A program made the position numbers and the translations under genes. A model generated the notes under the pieces. The model searched no databases. It saw nothing but the letters and a program-made list of their open reading frames with translations, and was not told where the DNA came from. From Galbula dea (taxonomy: Eukaryota > Chordata > Aves > Piciformes > Galbulidae), in assembly GCA_013399015.1 (NCBI GenBank), contig VWZX01006105.1, positions 124,001 through 188,000 on the forward strand: a stretch of DNA of 64,000 bases, read 5' to 3'. Position 1 is the first letter of the stretch; every line of letters starts with the position of its first letter. Below are positions 35,083-48,461 of this stretch, one piece after another.

Positions 35083-35168
35083 TTTCAGTGTTAAACTACT
35101 CTAACTTCATTAGCTTCACTGGAGATACTCCACTTTACACCTACATAATTGAGAGCAGAATCAAGTCT
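35083..35168. repeat. Palindromic amniote repeat, best-preserved copy
   Basis: In order: AACTACTCTAACTTCATTAG, CTTCACTGGAGATACTCC, ACTTTACACCTACATAATTG and AGAGCAGAATCAAG. These match the right half of an old palindromic repeat whose words are GGAGTTACTCC, TTTACACC and GAGAGCAGAATC. The reverse complement of the family carries the same words, hence no strand is given. Confidence 0.5.
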
Positions 35169-38100
35169 CCACTGCTGTGGAAAATACTGTGTAGTGCAGC
35201 ACTTTTTAGATAAAATGTAATTAAGAGGAAATCTAGATCCACATTGCAGTTTGCAGAATGATCACTGTGGGTGCAACATGGCTTTCAACTCCCTCTCCCT
35301 CCTTAATTTAGTTAGAAATAGTACTGTCTGTGTAATATTTTCTCTATAGCAGCAAACAGAGGCATATTTCTTTTTCTTTTCCTATTGTTATTTTTTTTCT
35401 TTTTATAAATCTTTGTCACCAAAGGATTACTAGCTCACTTGAGAGAGGCAGTTAAAGTCAAATACTTGCCTGTAATTAGGGAAACTTGGAATCCTTGACA
35501 GTGAACACCTGGCTTCTCATTACTACCTGAATTTTATACTTCCAAGTGTTAATCTCTCCTCAGGGTTTGCCTTGGAGTTTCATTGTGGTATTCAATGAAA
35601 CCATCAGGTTTTCCAGGCATTGACACCTTTGAAATGTTTTCCACATGGGAACCGATATGAAACATGTGTGATTATGACTGTTTTCTGTGTGTTGATTTCT
35701 ATTATGGTAGCACCCTGGAAAAAATAGAACAGGCAGAAGTAATAAAATCTTTCATTGAATGACTTTATACAGCAGGAGGAGTTGTGTTTAAAGGGGCTGG
35801 TTTGATGAATGGTGTTATCATGATTATAGCTTGGTTTAAAGGATCCAAAGAACTTCTTGCACATTTTTTAGCCTTGAAAATAAGTCCTAGCAGCACTTCT
35901 TTCCTCTTAAAAGCCAGCACCGTTGCCACTCCTCATAGCCCTAGATGAAATACATGAGCTAGCTGGAAGCTGGGAGCAGGCTGAGCATGAACTCCCAGCT
36001 AACACTACAAGGCTAGAGTTCAGGCAGATTACTGTTATTTCCTTTACTGAGTGCAGAGTTTTCCCAATTTCCTAACCTTTACCAGCCTTATGGGCAGGAA
36101 AATTTTCTCATTCTTAACAAGATTGAATGTGCTGAGAACTTTGCACTCTTACTCCAGACACCAGAAAACTCAGGCAAGAGGATATCTTCGGGGTTTCTCT
36201 TCTGTTAGCCAGAAGGATTTACAATCCCGTGCCCGAATAAGAGTTGTTAAGAGTACTTCAGGTGCAAAGCTCTTACTGACTACTGCAAGGTAATAGGGGT
36301 TACAAGAAATACAAGTAATTTGAAAAAAGAAGTTCAAAGCTAACAGTTCCCCTGAAGCTGAAATTCACTCAGAAACATGAAAACAAGTGGTCTTTAAACA
36401 ATAGTTCATTTGGTTTCTGAAAGCACTAGGTACCATTGAGAAGGAAAACAACCAGGTTGTCTTACTTTCATCAAGTCCAAGTCCTGAATCACTTGACAAT
36501 TTTTGACATTTTTGGTGATTTCAGGAAAATCAGACTATGACATTTATTTAAGGAGTAAGCATCACAGTGAAAGAAAATCTGTAAGTCTTGTTTGGGATCT
36601 GAAGGGGAAAAGAAAGGAAAAAAACAGTGGGAGATCCTGTGACTGATCTAAGCCTCAGCCTCCAAATTAGCAGTATTTTGCTGATAAAAGAGCAGTTGTG
36701 ATTGAATCCCAGAAGAAAAACACAGAAGACAACAACTGAGAAATCTCAAATTAACGTATGGTGAGCTTTGCATGTGAAAAGATTAAACTAAGGAAGAATA
36801 CAGAATTTAATTAGAATAGCAGAAAATCAAAGGTGTTGATCAAAGTGGTCTTTGTCTTGCAGTTCAGTGTTAAAACATGGAGAAAACTCAGTTGCATAAT
36901 GCTTTTCCCTTATATGGTTTAACTCAGACTCTGATATCTAATGTGTCATAGATGCTAAGAAAACTGAACATGAATATGTTCCAGAACATCAAGAGAGTTT
37001 GTTCTTCATAGATGGATACAGGAAGTTTCATGTCCTTATTTACCAAAACCCAGTTTCATTTAAAACCAACTATAGTCTAATCCTCATCACTGCCAGAGGA
37101 CACCTGGCAATTTTTCCCTGCAGATTTTCTTTCTTCAGTTGCATGATTATGATTTGAGTTCTGAACACAATCCTGGGAGAGACTGATGCATAATACTTTG
37201 AAGGAGGGTACATAATCTTGCTATCAGAACTGGAATGCAAGCATATTTCCCCAGACCCTTAGTGAGGTCCTAGATGCACAGCATTTCCCAAATTCTTTGG
37301 GGATATTCAATAATCCTTACCAGTCTTCTAGTCACTTGGGGAGCAGTTGCAGAGCACTGCCTCCTACTCAGCAGAGCTCAATGAAAAGAATATTTCATAA
37401 ATATATTTTTCAGATCATTCATAAAATTAAAAAACAAACCAAAACAAAACAATCCCTGTGCCATAGGACAGTGTACATTCTGTACCTTTATATATGTTAA
37501 GTAATGCAAGGGCAAGTTTAATTTAGATGCTTCTTTCCCAACAGTCTTTGTCTCCATTGACTGTCTCAATTCCTGCATTAACTCCCTTCCCCTCAATTCC
37601 CTACGGTCTGTTTTCTCTCTCCATTTTAATACCCTTCCTGTCTCTGCCTCTGATTTTATGCAAATGTGGGTTATCTGGGGTGATGATTATAGAACTGAAT
37701 AATACAAAGTAATAGAGTAATACGATATTCCTGCTCTAGAACATGAGACTCAAAGCACAGTGGATCACTACTTACTCTGCTGGGAACATTTCTGGGCACT
37801 TAGCTGCACCTTCTGCAACTCTTGTCTTTCTTCCTTAAGATTCTATTGTTTCTCTTACATTTATGTGTGTCAGGAATTAATTGCCTTATAAGATCAAAAG
37901 ACAAGACTCATGTGACAGTCCAGCTCCCTGGGACTAGTGACTTGCATCACAGATATGTACCCTGTTATGGGAATGACATGATGCTAGCTTCCCAGCATGC
38001 AATCTTCATATATTCAGTTGTATCTGCATATAGTTAGTTCTATCTGTCATTTAATGCTTCTGCAAGTCACAATTTCTTCTGACATCAGCTTCCCTCCTTA

Positions 38101-39227
38101 TGGGTGCCATAGTTCTCAGTTTTCCCTTAAGAAAAACATGCACAAAGTAGGTGATGAACAATGTTGCAGTTGTGCCTCCTGCAATGAGTTGGTGAGTCTG
38201 CCTGAGGAACTGCTCATCTTAAAAACTATGATTTGACAACTTTGGCTTAAGAAATGGACTAATGAACCAACTTTAACTGCTTGCCTGCCAAGAGGAATGA
38301 GGAATAGAAAAATCCCAAGGAGAACTTTAGAGACACACACAAAAGCAGTGAGGGAGAAGGGTCACAAAACTCACAGAACAAAGAAATATACATGTTAGTG
38401 TGATGGGGAGGACCTGACAGCTAATGGATTCACTCAAGATGTAGAAACATTGCTTTATTCAGAAAGCAGCAAGAGAATTATCTAACAGGATGCCAGAAGA
38501 CCTCCTTCCAGCCTAAATAATGTACAAGAAGAATAAGGAAAAGGCAAAGACATGTATATAGGTTTTATCACATCTTGTGCTAGTAAGTAAGGAGCAAAAG
38601 AGTTCAGAAAACCTGAACAGAGTCCTCTGGCAAGGTATTAATAAATATGTTCATGCCCTCCTGAATACTTACAATGTAAAACAGTGTGGTCACATATTTG
38701 CCAATAGTGATTTCTAGGAAAGCATGTTTAAATTTGGGAAGCCTAAAGAGTTGGTGTTTTGTTTAGTGGAGGGAACAGAAACAAATGTTGTTTTGGATGA
38801 GCACAAATGTTTCATTCTGTGGGTTTTTTTCTTTTTTAATTCAGTCAACAACAACAAATACTCCATTGCAAACAACACTTGTGAGTTGGGCATATACACA
38901 AGAAAACAAAAAAAACCATAGATTTATGTTGTCTTCTGTTGCACTGGAGAAACCCAAAAGGAAACTACGTATGACAGGAAAAAAATAAAATAAAAACAGA
39001 GGAAAGAATTCTTATTCTAAAACCTCTGACAGGGTTAAAGTGACAGGGAACACATGATTACAAACCCCAGAAGCTGACTTCCATCTTTAGGTGTACTGGT
39101 GCTTCTATTATGAGCCCTCACTTCAAATATAACTACAGAAAAGAAATTTATTTTCTGGTTTTATGACTTCTTAAAGGCACATTAATGTTCTACACAACTG
39201 AGTATTTGCACAGTACTTTATTATGTG
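35169..39227. other. Unique DNA, no gene supported
   Basis: An A/C-rich tract lies at 37426-37452. Frames at 36051-36293 and 37822-38340 have no recognised family features. Confidence 0.5.
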
Positions 39228-39258
39228 AAATGCCATTAATTTCAGTGGGAGTTTGTAT
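39228..39258. repeat. Fragment of an old amniote repeat
   Basis: AATGCCATTAATTTCAGTGG, then GAGTTTG, resembles the GCCATTGACTTCAATGGGAG core of the palindromic repeat. Very short. Confidence 0.3.
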
Positions 39259-39654
39259 GGCATGGTAGTAATGTCATTAAGCAGGGCTGTTAAACTCATT
39301 GGGTTGTATACTATCCTGAATTACACCTGTACACCCCACTCCCCCCAGCCAGCAAGCCCTCTCCCACACCTCTGTACCTGAGCCATACAGCAAGCCCTCG
39401 CTTCCCCTGGCTAGCAGGGGCCAAAGACCCAAGCTCTGCAGCTGCAGCTAATCACTAACAGGAAGTTTGGAGCCACAGTCCATGTTGTTTCCATCTGCAC
39501 AAGAACAAGTTTTGTCCAAAAGGCACTTACAGACCTTTCCTTTATAGTGTGGCTGTGCTGTGGCTTGGAATGGCTTCATTTATCACTTTAGCCTAAAATG
39601 GGATAAGTTTATTCTCACAACAGCTTTGCAGAGAAGAAAAAGAGCAACAACTGG
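39259..39654. other. Unique DNA beside the CR1 fragment
   Basis: Slightly GC-richer around 39330-39440, with AGCAAGCCCTC present twice (about 39352 and 39391). No gene is recognised. Confidence 0.5.
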
Positions 39655-40427
39655 CTCTTGGTGAACTTGCTCTCCACCAGGACTCCCAGGTCTGCTTTCC
39701 AGAAGGTCAGCCACTAATTTGTACTGGTGCATGGGGTTATTCCTCCCCAGGTGCAGGACTCTACACATGCCCTTGTTGAGCTTCATGACCTTCCCTTTTA
39801 CCCAGCTCTCCAGCCTGTCCAGGTTTTGCTGAATAGCAGCACAGCCTGACACTGTGTCAGCCACTTCTCCCAGTTCTGTATCATCAGCAGCTTTTCTGAG
39901 GATACACTCTGTCCCTACATCCAGGTCATTGATGAAGATGTTGAACAAGACTGGACCCAGTACTGACCTCTTGGAGAACACTGCTAGCTCCAAGCATCCA
40001 ACTGGAATCTGCACCACTGATCACAAGCCTCTGAGCTCTGTCATTCAGCCAGCCCTCAGTCCACATCACTGTCCACCAACCTCTAAGGATGTTATAGGAG
40101 ACAGTGTCAAATGCTTTGATGAAATCCAGGTAGACAATATCCACTCCTCTCCCCTTATCTACCCAGCCAGTCACACCCTCATAGAAGGCTATCAGATTGG
40201 CTAAGCATGATTTCCCCTTTGTGAATCCATACTGACTTCTCCCGATAATCATCTTTTCCATTGCACTCTTAGTGATGACCTCCAGAATGACCTTCAAACA
40301 TCTTTCCAGGGGTGGAGGTGAGGCTGACTGGCCTGTAATTTCCTGGGAATCCTCCCACCTTTGACTTTTACTTCTGTCCTTCACTCTCTTTCCCAATACT
40401 GGGCTTTTCTTTAAGATGGTTTCTTCC
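39655..40427 (-). mobile_element. CR1 LINE reverse-transcriptase fragment, minus strand
   Basis: Two overlapping minus-strand frames cover the polymerase domain of CR1 ORF2. In order they read RSQYGFTKGKSCLANLIAFY, VDIVYLDFIKAFDTVSYNIL, WLNDRAQRLVISG, SVLGPVLFNIFINDLD, then the polymerase motif as KAADDTELG (Phe of FADD replaced by Ala, both Asp kept), and LNKGMCRVLHLGRNN. A stretch of about a dozen residues between the SHNIL-like part and WLN is missing. The GVPQGSV motif is destroyed by a frameshift, and the 3' UTR is absent. It is an old, inactive copy of a different subfamily from the 6.3-7.6 kb copy. Confidence 0.93.
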
Positions 40428-40492
40428 TGTCCCATTGAAGTTAATGAGAGTTTTTTTAATAACTTCAGCAGAGGCAAGATCAAACTCTTTAT
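40428..40492. repeat. Old amniote repeat fragment next to CR1
   Basis: GTCCCATTGAAGTTAATGAG, then AGTTTTTTTAATAACTTCAG and AGGCAAGATC, match the CTCCCATTGAAGTCAATGGG, AGTTTT, TTGACTTCAGTGGGAGCAGGATC wording of the same old repeat. It sits exactly where the CR1 similarity ends and may be its insertion target. Confidence 0.5.
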
Positions 40493-43400
40493 TTCTCTTC
40501 TTCTTTCTTTTTTTTCTTTCTCTTAGTATCTAATTTGGGTTGCAGTTGTACTGATTGACAACTCCACTATAACTACATTGAATTGCTGCCCAAATCAGTA
40601 ATCTGCTTTGGTGTCTTAATTAACTAGAGTCAAATTTAAATTGAATTGCTTTTCTTGGAGATATTTTAGGGTAGCTGTCAATCCAAAGGTAAGGACTTTT
40701 ACAAAATTGCTACTTTTTTTATTTTGCACAATTGCTTTAGATAAAGATATTTTTCTTCATCTCTTACCTCTCAGTACTTACATTTCATTATTTCGTATTC
40801 CCTTCTATTTCCTTTTTTAATATATTCTTTTCTCCCTCATATTTTTAATTAGCCTTCTATTTGAATTTAATTATTTTCTTCTCTTTCAGCTAGTTCCTGT
40901 CTTACACAGCATACTATCTCACCACCCCTTCAATAAAGCTCTCTCAGCTTCACCTGCCTCTTTTAAGTCGCAGCTCTCTAATTTATATTTTCATTTCTAA
41001 TCCCTTCTCCCAATAATTCTTTTTTAACTCATGAAGTTTCCTTCCAGCCAGAGGGCCCAGATTTCTTCCCTTTTGCTTCCTTTATATCAGTGTAATGCTG
41101 TAGGCCCCAAATGAGCATTACCAGATCTGTATCCTTCCAGTGTAGGGAAGAAACAGGTTCAAAAAGCAAAACCAGTAAAGAAAACTGGGATGTTTCCTTT
41201 GAACAGTTTGGGAAACAATTGTTCAAAATATGACAATTAATGGGAATTTTTTTTACATTTCTGGTCCTAGGAAGGTGGAAGAGCATTGCAATAAGCAGTT
41301 AATAAACATTATTGGTCTTTATTCATTCCCTACCAAAATTTCTCTTCCCGCTCCCCTTTTTCCTGCAAAATTCACATATGATGTCTCTCTTGGGCACAGA
41401 TTCAGATCTTATTTTTACTGCTTTTACACTGGCTTCACTGCACTAATTTTTATTTCATTTCTCTTGAGTTATCCAAGCTCAAGGAAGAACAGATTCAGTC
41501 TCTGTTGGGCTAAGATTTTCTTTTCCCCCTTTACTTTTTAAATTTGATGTCCTAGTTGATCTTAAACAGCTGCCTTTTTTAATTTTAGGAGTAGTTTAAG
41601 TCTACGCTCTCCAACAGCATACAGCAGTTATCAGTTAATGAGATGACTTGTACCCTTGTCCACACTTGCATCACTACAGCTGCTTAAATGAGCTGATGTG
41701 CTGCAATTGAGGATTAAACCATCTCTTTCAATCCTGCATGCACTGCAGCACAAGCTACTCACTCCAGCAACCACAGAAATGATTGCAGTCCTGGGAAAGT
41801 CAAGATGAGCATAAACCTTTGTGCATTAAAGGTAAACCGACTTTAGCAGGGGGAAAATAAAAAGAGGAACATATCCTCTGCCTGCTGTTCAGGTGTTGCA
41901 GAAATCCTGTACCTGCTTTTTCCCAGAGTACATTGGTTTTTGTGTTTTCATATCCTTTTTTTGATCCACCCACTCATGCTTCAGAAAGGTACAGTGTGAA
42001 CATGCCAGGGTTAAAAAGGACCCTGCAACATTCACGTCCTCAGATTTCACCATTCCAAAGCCATGTGCATACAATATGGGAAATATGTTCTAGAAAAAAC
42101 AAGAAAATTCCTAGTGTTAGAATATGATCTTTGGGGCTTCATACTTCCAGGGTGAGGTAACAATTTGGGTACCCTTGAAGCTTGAAGAAGAACTATTATA
42201 ATACTAATGCTGTGTTTGCTGACACCAAAAAGAAAGCACAAAAGTTGGGATATGGTTCCAGAGTGTTTAATCCAAGTGTTGGTCCCATGCTGAAGGATAT
42301 TCAGGTATAAATGAATACCTGGTCATTTAAACTGGGGAGTTAAAGATAATTACATACAACTTTTGTTTGTTATTGGCTACAGAAACACCACAACCTAACT
42401 ATTTCAGCCCTAGAGGGCACACAACTTTGAAAGATCTTTATATCAGTGAAAAATGAATGTATTATACCACCACCCAGGTTTGATTGCAACTGAGGCCCAT
42501 CAACTGTGTGCAGCATCAAAATAGTACTGACGTGACACAACAGTTACTGCCCTGGCAACTTCATGAAATACTTTCCCTTCCATGTTACACTTGTGTGAGT
42601 GCTACACATAGGCAGCAAGTCTTCAGGCTTAGAAAGGATTCAAAGTAAAACTCACACCAAAACAAAAACCCCATTGTATTCTTTCTGATTAATTTTTCAG
42701 TGCACCTGAAGCAATTACAACACTAGTAATGATATTTTTCATAGAGCTTGTCCCTTAACATACACCATAATTAGAGGAAACTTGGATCCCAACAGACACG
42801 GTCTCTCAAGACACAAGGGATTGGGGAGGTGAGGGGGTGAAAGGGAAGGGGGTAAGGCCATTAAACATAGCCAAGGCACCTCTTCCTATCCCTCTCAGCA
42901 CAGACCAATGCAAATATGTTATATGAAAATTAACACAGCTAGGGAGGAAACATCCCACAGGGAGAATCAATACTCAGCAAAGGATAATGGGAACCCTGTG
43001 CAAGCAGCTGTGATCTGCCCTCTGAACATTAACACCTGTCGACAACAGCAATCAATGCTGGTCAATGGGCAGCTCTCCTTACAGCTCAATTCACACAATG
43101 ATCGTTAGCTGGAACCAACCTGGTGGCATCACATGTTGCCAAATGGTATCCCTTTCTTCATAAATGCAGGCAAACAATGACTTCCCCAAATAGCTGGCAC
43201 TGCTCTTTTTAATCTTTCCTCCCTCTTTTATGCTTTGGCCTTTTTGCAGTGTAGAAGGAAGATACATAGAATCCACAGCTAGAAATTTTCAGGTTTATTT
43301 CAGAATGTGTTCTGCCATGGAGTCAAGGTATGACAGGCACTTCAGTTCAGCCTCAGGGAAGGAGTTTGGTCTTAACCATTTCTGCTGATAATATATTTGT

Positions 43401-44117
43401 CTTGTACTTTATGATTGTTATTGAAGAACTTTATTTATTAGACTCTCAAGGACAGTGGGAGAGCAAAACTGGAGATGCTCAAAGCAGGCTGGAATTTGAG
43501 TTATTCTCCACAAGACACAGAAATTTTGAAGGCAATGCCTGTCTATAGCTGTCTAATTTGTATCACTGAAGACCATTCATGTCACAGCCTTTGTACATGT
43601 CTCCATGCAGACACACTGTAATGCACTAAAAAGATTTTTAAGATGGATACAAGGAAAGAGTTATATGACACTTTCATGGAATCCACAGAATGAGGAATTA
43701 GACTGATATAGTCAGCAGCAGGTCTGCTTCTTTCACTCAGAGGACCTTCTTGTTTCTGGTGAAAGTAATAGCAAACAATATCAAGTCTGTAGGTTTGTTT
43801 TAGAAATTTGAAGCATGCCTTTTTGACTCACTGCTGTATGAATCCTTCTGAGAGCCTCCAAACTGCTGCTTCTGCATCCCGAGATACTGTCAGTTACACA
43901 AATGAAGCTGAACTCTAAAGAGATCAAAGCCTTACTCTTCTAAAAGCCATGTGACTACTCACATGCTCAAAATTAAAAGTTTTTTTCATTAGACTGGGGC
44001 CTGTGAATCTGCTTCAAATGTTAAAAGCCAGCAGAATGTCTTCAGAAGTTTGCAGGAAGCCATAGTAGCCAACAAAAATTACTCTGGATATTGTGGCTCC
44101 CTGTCCTGTGCTCTCAA
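40493..44117. other. Unique DNA, no gene supported
   Basis: There are pyrimidine-rich stretches at 40490-41030. Open frames at 41029-41541, 41889-42241 and 42908-43548 have no recognised features. Confidence 0.5.
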
Positions 44118-44395
44118 CATAGAATCAAAGAATTGCCAGAGGTGGAAGGGACCTTAAAGATCATCTAGTTCCAACCCCCTGCCTGGTAGGGACACCATCC
44201 ACTAGATCAGGTTGCCCAGAGCCCCATCCAGCCTTGTCTTAAAAGCTTCCAGGGATGGGGCTTCCACAGCCTCTCTGGGCAACCTGTTCCACTGCCTAAC
44301 CACCCTAACAGTGAAGAACTTCCTCCTAGTGTCTAATCTAAACCTACCCTCCTCTAGCTTACACCCATTTCCCTTGGTTCTGTCACTATCTGACC
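44118..44395 (-). mobile_element. CR1 3' end, minus strand, relatively well preserved
   Basis: The plus strand reads the reverse complement of a CR1 tail: ATAGAATCAAAGAATTGCC, then GGTGGAAGGGACCTTAAAGA and TCATCTAGTTCCAACCCCCT. On the minus strand the end of ORF2 is still open: DRTKGNGCKLEEGRFRLDTR, then WNRLPREAVEAPSLEAFKTR. Few in-frame breaks suggest a younger copy than the one at 39.7-40.4 kb. It is 5'-truncated within the ORF2 C-terminal region. Confidence 0.93.
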
Positions 44396-47300
44396 TCCTA
44401 AACTTAATAATATTCAGTTTCCCACTAGAGAACCTGGTAGCATTAGCAAGCACAGAAATGCAGATTGGGCTTTCTGAGATCCCAGCTAGGGCTCTGAAAG
44501 GTAGACAGCTGAGCAGTGTACTGGAAAATGACCAGATATATTTAAACTGGCACTATCTGGTTCACTACATTCTGAACTGGTGCCAAAAGTTCAGGGGCAT
44601 TGTGAGCATGTCTTATGTAAGGGACACATATTTCTGCCATCTACTCCTGCTACTGAGCACAGACAAGTGGAAAGTAGAGAGCAGAGGGTAGAGGATATCC
44701 TAGAGTGTTCTTTCAAACTTGACATAATTTCCATTTTGCATCATGTTCTTAGCATGTGTGTTTATTTTCCTTGCATATTCAAACATTCAGAGCTCTACAG
44801 TTGCCAGAGTTTATGAAAAGTGCATATTTAGCTCAAAGAGTTCCCAGATGTGAATTTCAAAATGACACTGCATTGATTAGCTATAGAAGGCAGCCTGTCA
44901 AAGAGCAGACACAGCCACATGTGACTTGGCATTCCCTGGTCAGCCAGCAAATACTCATCCATTTAATTTTGCATGATTTTTCCAAAATCTGGGAATACAG
45001 CAAAACTTAAAAGGCATGAACAAATGTTTCTGTTTCCTAGTCAGCACCTAATGTCTTACCTTACCATCACTTCTGTTTCACTGCTTCCTGTTAAGAAAGA
45101 TCTGGAGAAGACCTATGGGAAAATCAGAAAGCAATGGCCAGGACTTAAAGGTTATCCTGCAACAGGGACACCTGGGGCTCTGCCCCACCTCTGGGGGGGG
45201 AGTTGGGAGGGAAATGAAATTAGAGTGAAATACATTTATTTTCTCTTAATGTTATGTATTGTTTGTAGCTGATCAGTCATCATCACAGCTCATCCCGATG
45301 AATGATTCATGAGGGGACAGCTGCTCCCAGGGCCTCAACTCCTGAGCTGCACACACCACAGGAGATATCTCCAGGCTGGTTTTGTGAGAAGTTGAACACC
45401 TGAGAGGTGTTGAGGCCTCTTCAGTTCAAAGAGCTTCATTTTTTTTTCAAATTAAGGCAAGGCTACAATGCAGCCTAAGAGTGCAAGGGGGAAAGTGGGT
45501 ATGTTACACATAGAAATAAAAGTATACACCAAGCTAGCCTTTAAGGTGAGTTAATATTAAAATGATCAGCTGGAAACACTGAGGTTCAATATCCTGTACA
45601 GGATTCTTCTAGCTTCATAAAACACAAAAAGCTTCATTAAAAGCTGATATATTTTGCAGATATTATTTAGTTTGTCCCCTATTTTTCAAGAAAAGGTCTA
45701 TAATTAAGCTCCAGGATCCACAAAGGACATAGTAAAGCCAGTTTTCATCTCCATTTCTGTTTTGCTTCTGAGTCTTGTCTTTAAATAACCAGCAGTATGT
45801 CTCACACTTCTGTGCACAGCATGTGTAGCACTTTCTACTACAGACAGAACTAAACTTCTAATGAGGATTCCAGCTTTAAATTAACTGTAACATAAAAATA
45901 ATATACTCCTTCTTTCTTTACCATTACCCCAGCTGAAGGAGAAAGACATAAGAGAGAATTTAAAGATTTACTCAAAGAGCACTGTTGGTAATATTGCAGT
46001 AACTATTATTATAAACCAGCCATTTTTCAAATAAAATTACAATTTGCCTTAAGAAAATAGGCAGCTGTCAGTAGAACTGAAGTGGCAAACAATGTCTGCA
46101 CTGTGTGTGGATGTTGCACAAATCAGGAACACATCTTATGCCTTTTTCCTCTCTTTTTTGTCCTTCCCCTTTTAAAAAAAAAGATAAATTACTTCCAGGA
46201 TGATATTCTACTTGCAATTTTAGACACTCTCTAGACCTCAGCAGTTGCACTGAAGAAAGAGTGGTGCTACTCTTTCAAGCTCTATACACAAAATATCATT
46301 GAATTGTCAAAATATTATGCCATTCCTAATAAAAAGCACAGATGTTTAGAATAGAAGACAAAGTGGTACTTTGAATTTGGATTTCAAACTTTAAAGCCAC
46401 TTTGAAAAAAAAATCACAGATTAATATTTCAAAAAATAGGTCCTAACTGGAAAGCCTTTAAATACACAGCCCAGGTTTGGAGTTCACATGTAAATTCCTT
46501 CTTTGAGGAAGACTAGCTTACATCAATGCAGAATGAGAATTTTAAAAATTATTTTATTTTATTTTTATTTTTAACCATACAGCTTTTGTGTTAGATATAC
46601 TTTATCCTATTTGGATAGTGCTTTCTCTCAGTCTCATTTTGACCTTTCACTCTTCCTACCACAGACTCAGCCTACAAAGTTTTCAAGGTTATTTATACCA
46701 CAATCATTGTTTATACAGAAGTGGTCAAGGGAAACTCAGTTGTTTGTAAATGCAGGAGGGCAATTTAAAATAGAATTAATTTCAGCTGCAGTGCTGGAAT
46801 TCTTTACTGTGCCTCCATAAGAGATGTAAAAACCACTTACTCTGCAGACAACAAGGTTACAAGTCACACATCTTAGATACACTGGAATTAAATGGTTTGT
46901 GGTAGACCTCTCTGGTGCCAGAGCCAAACTTGGTTCTCAGTCTCTGGAGACAATGGGGTTATGTTGATATAAGGTTGCAGAATTTGACTTTAAATCGGTA
47001 AGCAGGCACACCAGACCAAAACCAACAGGCCTCTGCATGCATGTGTCCCTGATCAGATATTACATGCACATGGAAAGCATTAGCAGTTACAGAAGAAAGC
47101 CTTTTGTTGTCTCTGGAAAGACCAATGCTATGTCTAGATAGCAAAATGTTAAGTAGGTCCCTGGAAGCAGCAATGGTTTTGTTTGCTATAATGAAAGAGA
47201 GCCATGGGAGGGTTTTCCAGGGGGAGAGCCAATGTGCCTAGCCATCTTTTCCTTGTTAGCAACAATTAGTGCAATTCAACCTCCTCACCACATATGTGGC

Positions 47301-48192
47301 ACCAACACCATCATACCTGCATGAAGCTCAGAGAATTAATTATACTGTGCTTCAGGGAGTTGGACTGGGACATTTCATCTTGCTTCAGATAGCATTTTCA
47401 AATCACAAAAGTCCAAAAGGACAAACCACTGAAGCGTTATTCGTTTAATAAACAAGCTGCTGTAGGATTCTTTCCTTTGATAAAAACACCTCCATTAATT
47501 GTCTCTGGCTTATATTTCCTTAACAAAGATCATTTCAATTACATGGTAAGCAAAGACCAAATTTGTACAGAACAGTAGAATTCTTGAAACTGAAACAAGG
47601 ACAATTCCTTGAAGTACAGTGTGGCTATGATGCAATGCCTTCAATACCCTTCAGATTCCTACTGTGTGTAGAGCAAGACACTATTACCTGTAGGAAGAAA
47701 AGCAAAGAGAGAAAGAGCAGTTGGTTGTCTGGAACAAATTGCTACTGTTAAAGGTGAGGCTCAACAGAGCTCAGATACTATTAACATTAGGATATGTCAT
47801 GTATTCCCATGCCAGTTACTTTCTGGGAAACCTACATTCTTCTCCAGCAGTTATTTAAATCCTATATCCTGTATTCTCAGTATTGAAGATCTGATTAGAG
47901 CTTAACTCTACTACATTCAAACATATTAAATTTTAAGTGCTTCAACTCATCATCAAAGCCTTGCATTATTTCTTATTATTTAATGTTGCAATGATTTTAA
48001 ATTTTGAAGATAAAATTTAGCTCTTGGATGAAATTTATCTGTGGATTTGCATGTAGTGTAACCAAAAGAGATAGAATTGTGTGTCAAAGATGTGAAAACC
48101 ATAGATGAGTCCCTCAGCAGAGGTGAGTTTGGATCCCTCAATTCACTCCACAGTCCCTGGATCACTTTGACAGTAGAAGTCATAGACCCATA
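44396..48192. other. Unique DNA, no gene supported
   Basis: Contains an A/T simple-sequence run at 46540-46573. No exon or interspersed repeat is recognised. Confidence 0.5.
46540..46573. repeat. (TTTTA)n-like simple repeat
   Basis: Repeated ATTTT/TTTTATT units. Confidence 0.8.
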
Positions 48193-48455
48193 AGATCATA
48201 GAATATTTTGGTTGGAAAGGACCTTTAAGATCATCAAGTCAAACAATAAACTTAACACTGCCAAGTCTACCACTAAACCATGTCCCTCAACACTACATCT
48301 ATACATTTTTTAAGTACCTTCAGGGATGGTGACTCCACCACTTCCCTGGGGAGTCTGTTCCAGTTATGGATAACCCTTTCTCTGAAGAAACTTTTCCTAA
48401 TATCTGGCCTGAACCTCCCCTGACACAGCTTGGGGCTGTTTCATCTTGTTCTATT
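48193..48455 (-). mobile_element. CR1 3' end, minus strand
   Basis: The plus strand reads ATCATAGAATATTTTGGTTG, then AAAGGACCTTTAAGATCATC and CCACTAAACCATGTCCCTCA, then GGGATGGTGACTCCACCACT. This is the reverse complement of a CR1 tail of the subfamily with the CCACTAAACCATGTCCCT 3' UTR, the same type as 55658-55855. Decayed and 5'-truncated at about 48455, next to a second CR1 on the opposite strand. Confidence 0.92.
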
Positions 48456-48461
48456 CATTGT

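Noticed and set aside
41029..41541. Possible small genes in overlapping frames on both strands
   Set aside because: Both strands are open over part of the same bases, with AT- and pyrimidine-rich composition and no domains.
44212..44691. 159-codon plus-strand open frame
   Set aside because: Its first part is the antisense of a CR1 ORF2 end on the minus strand, so it is a shadow frame.
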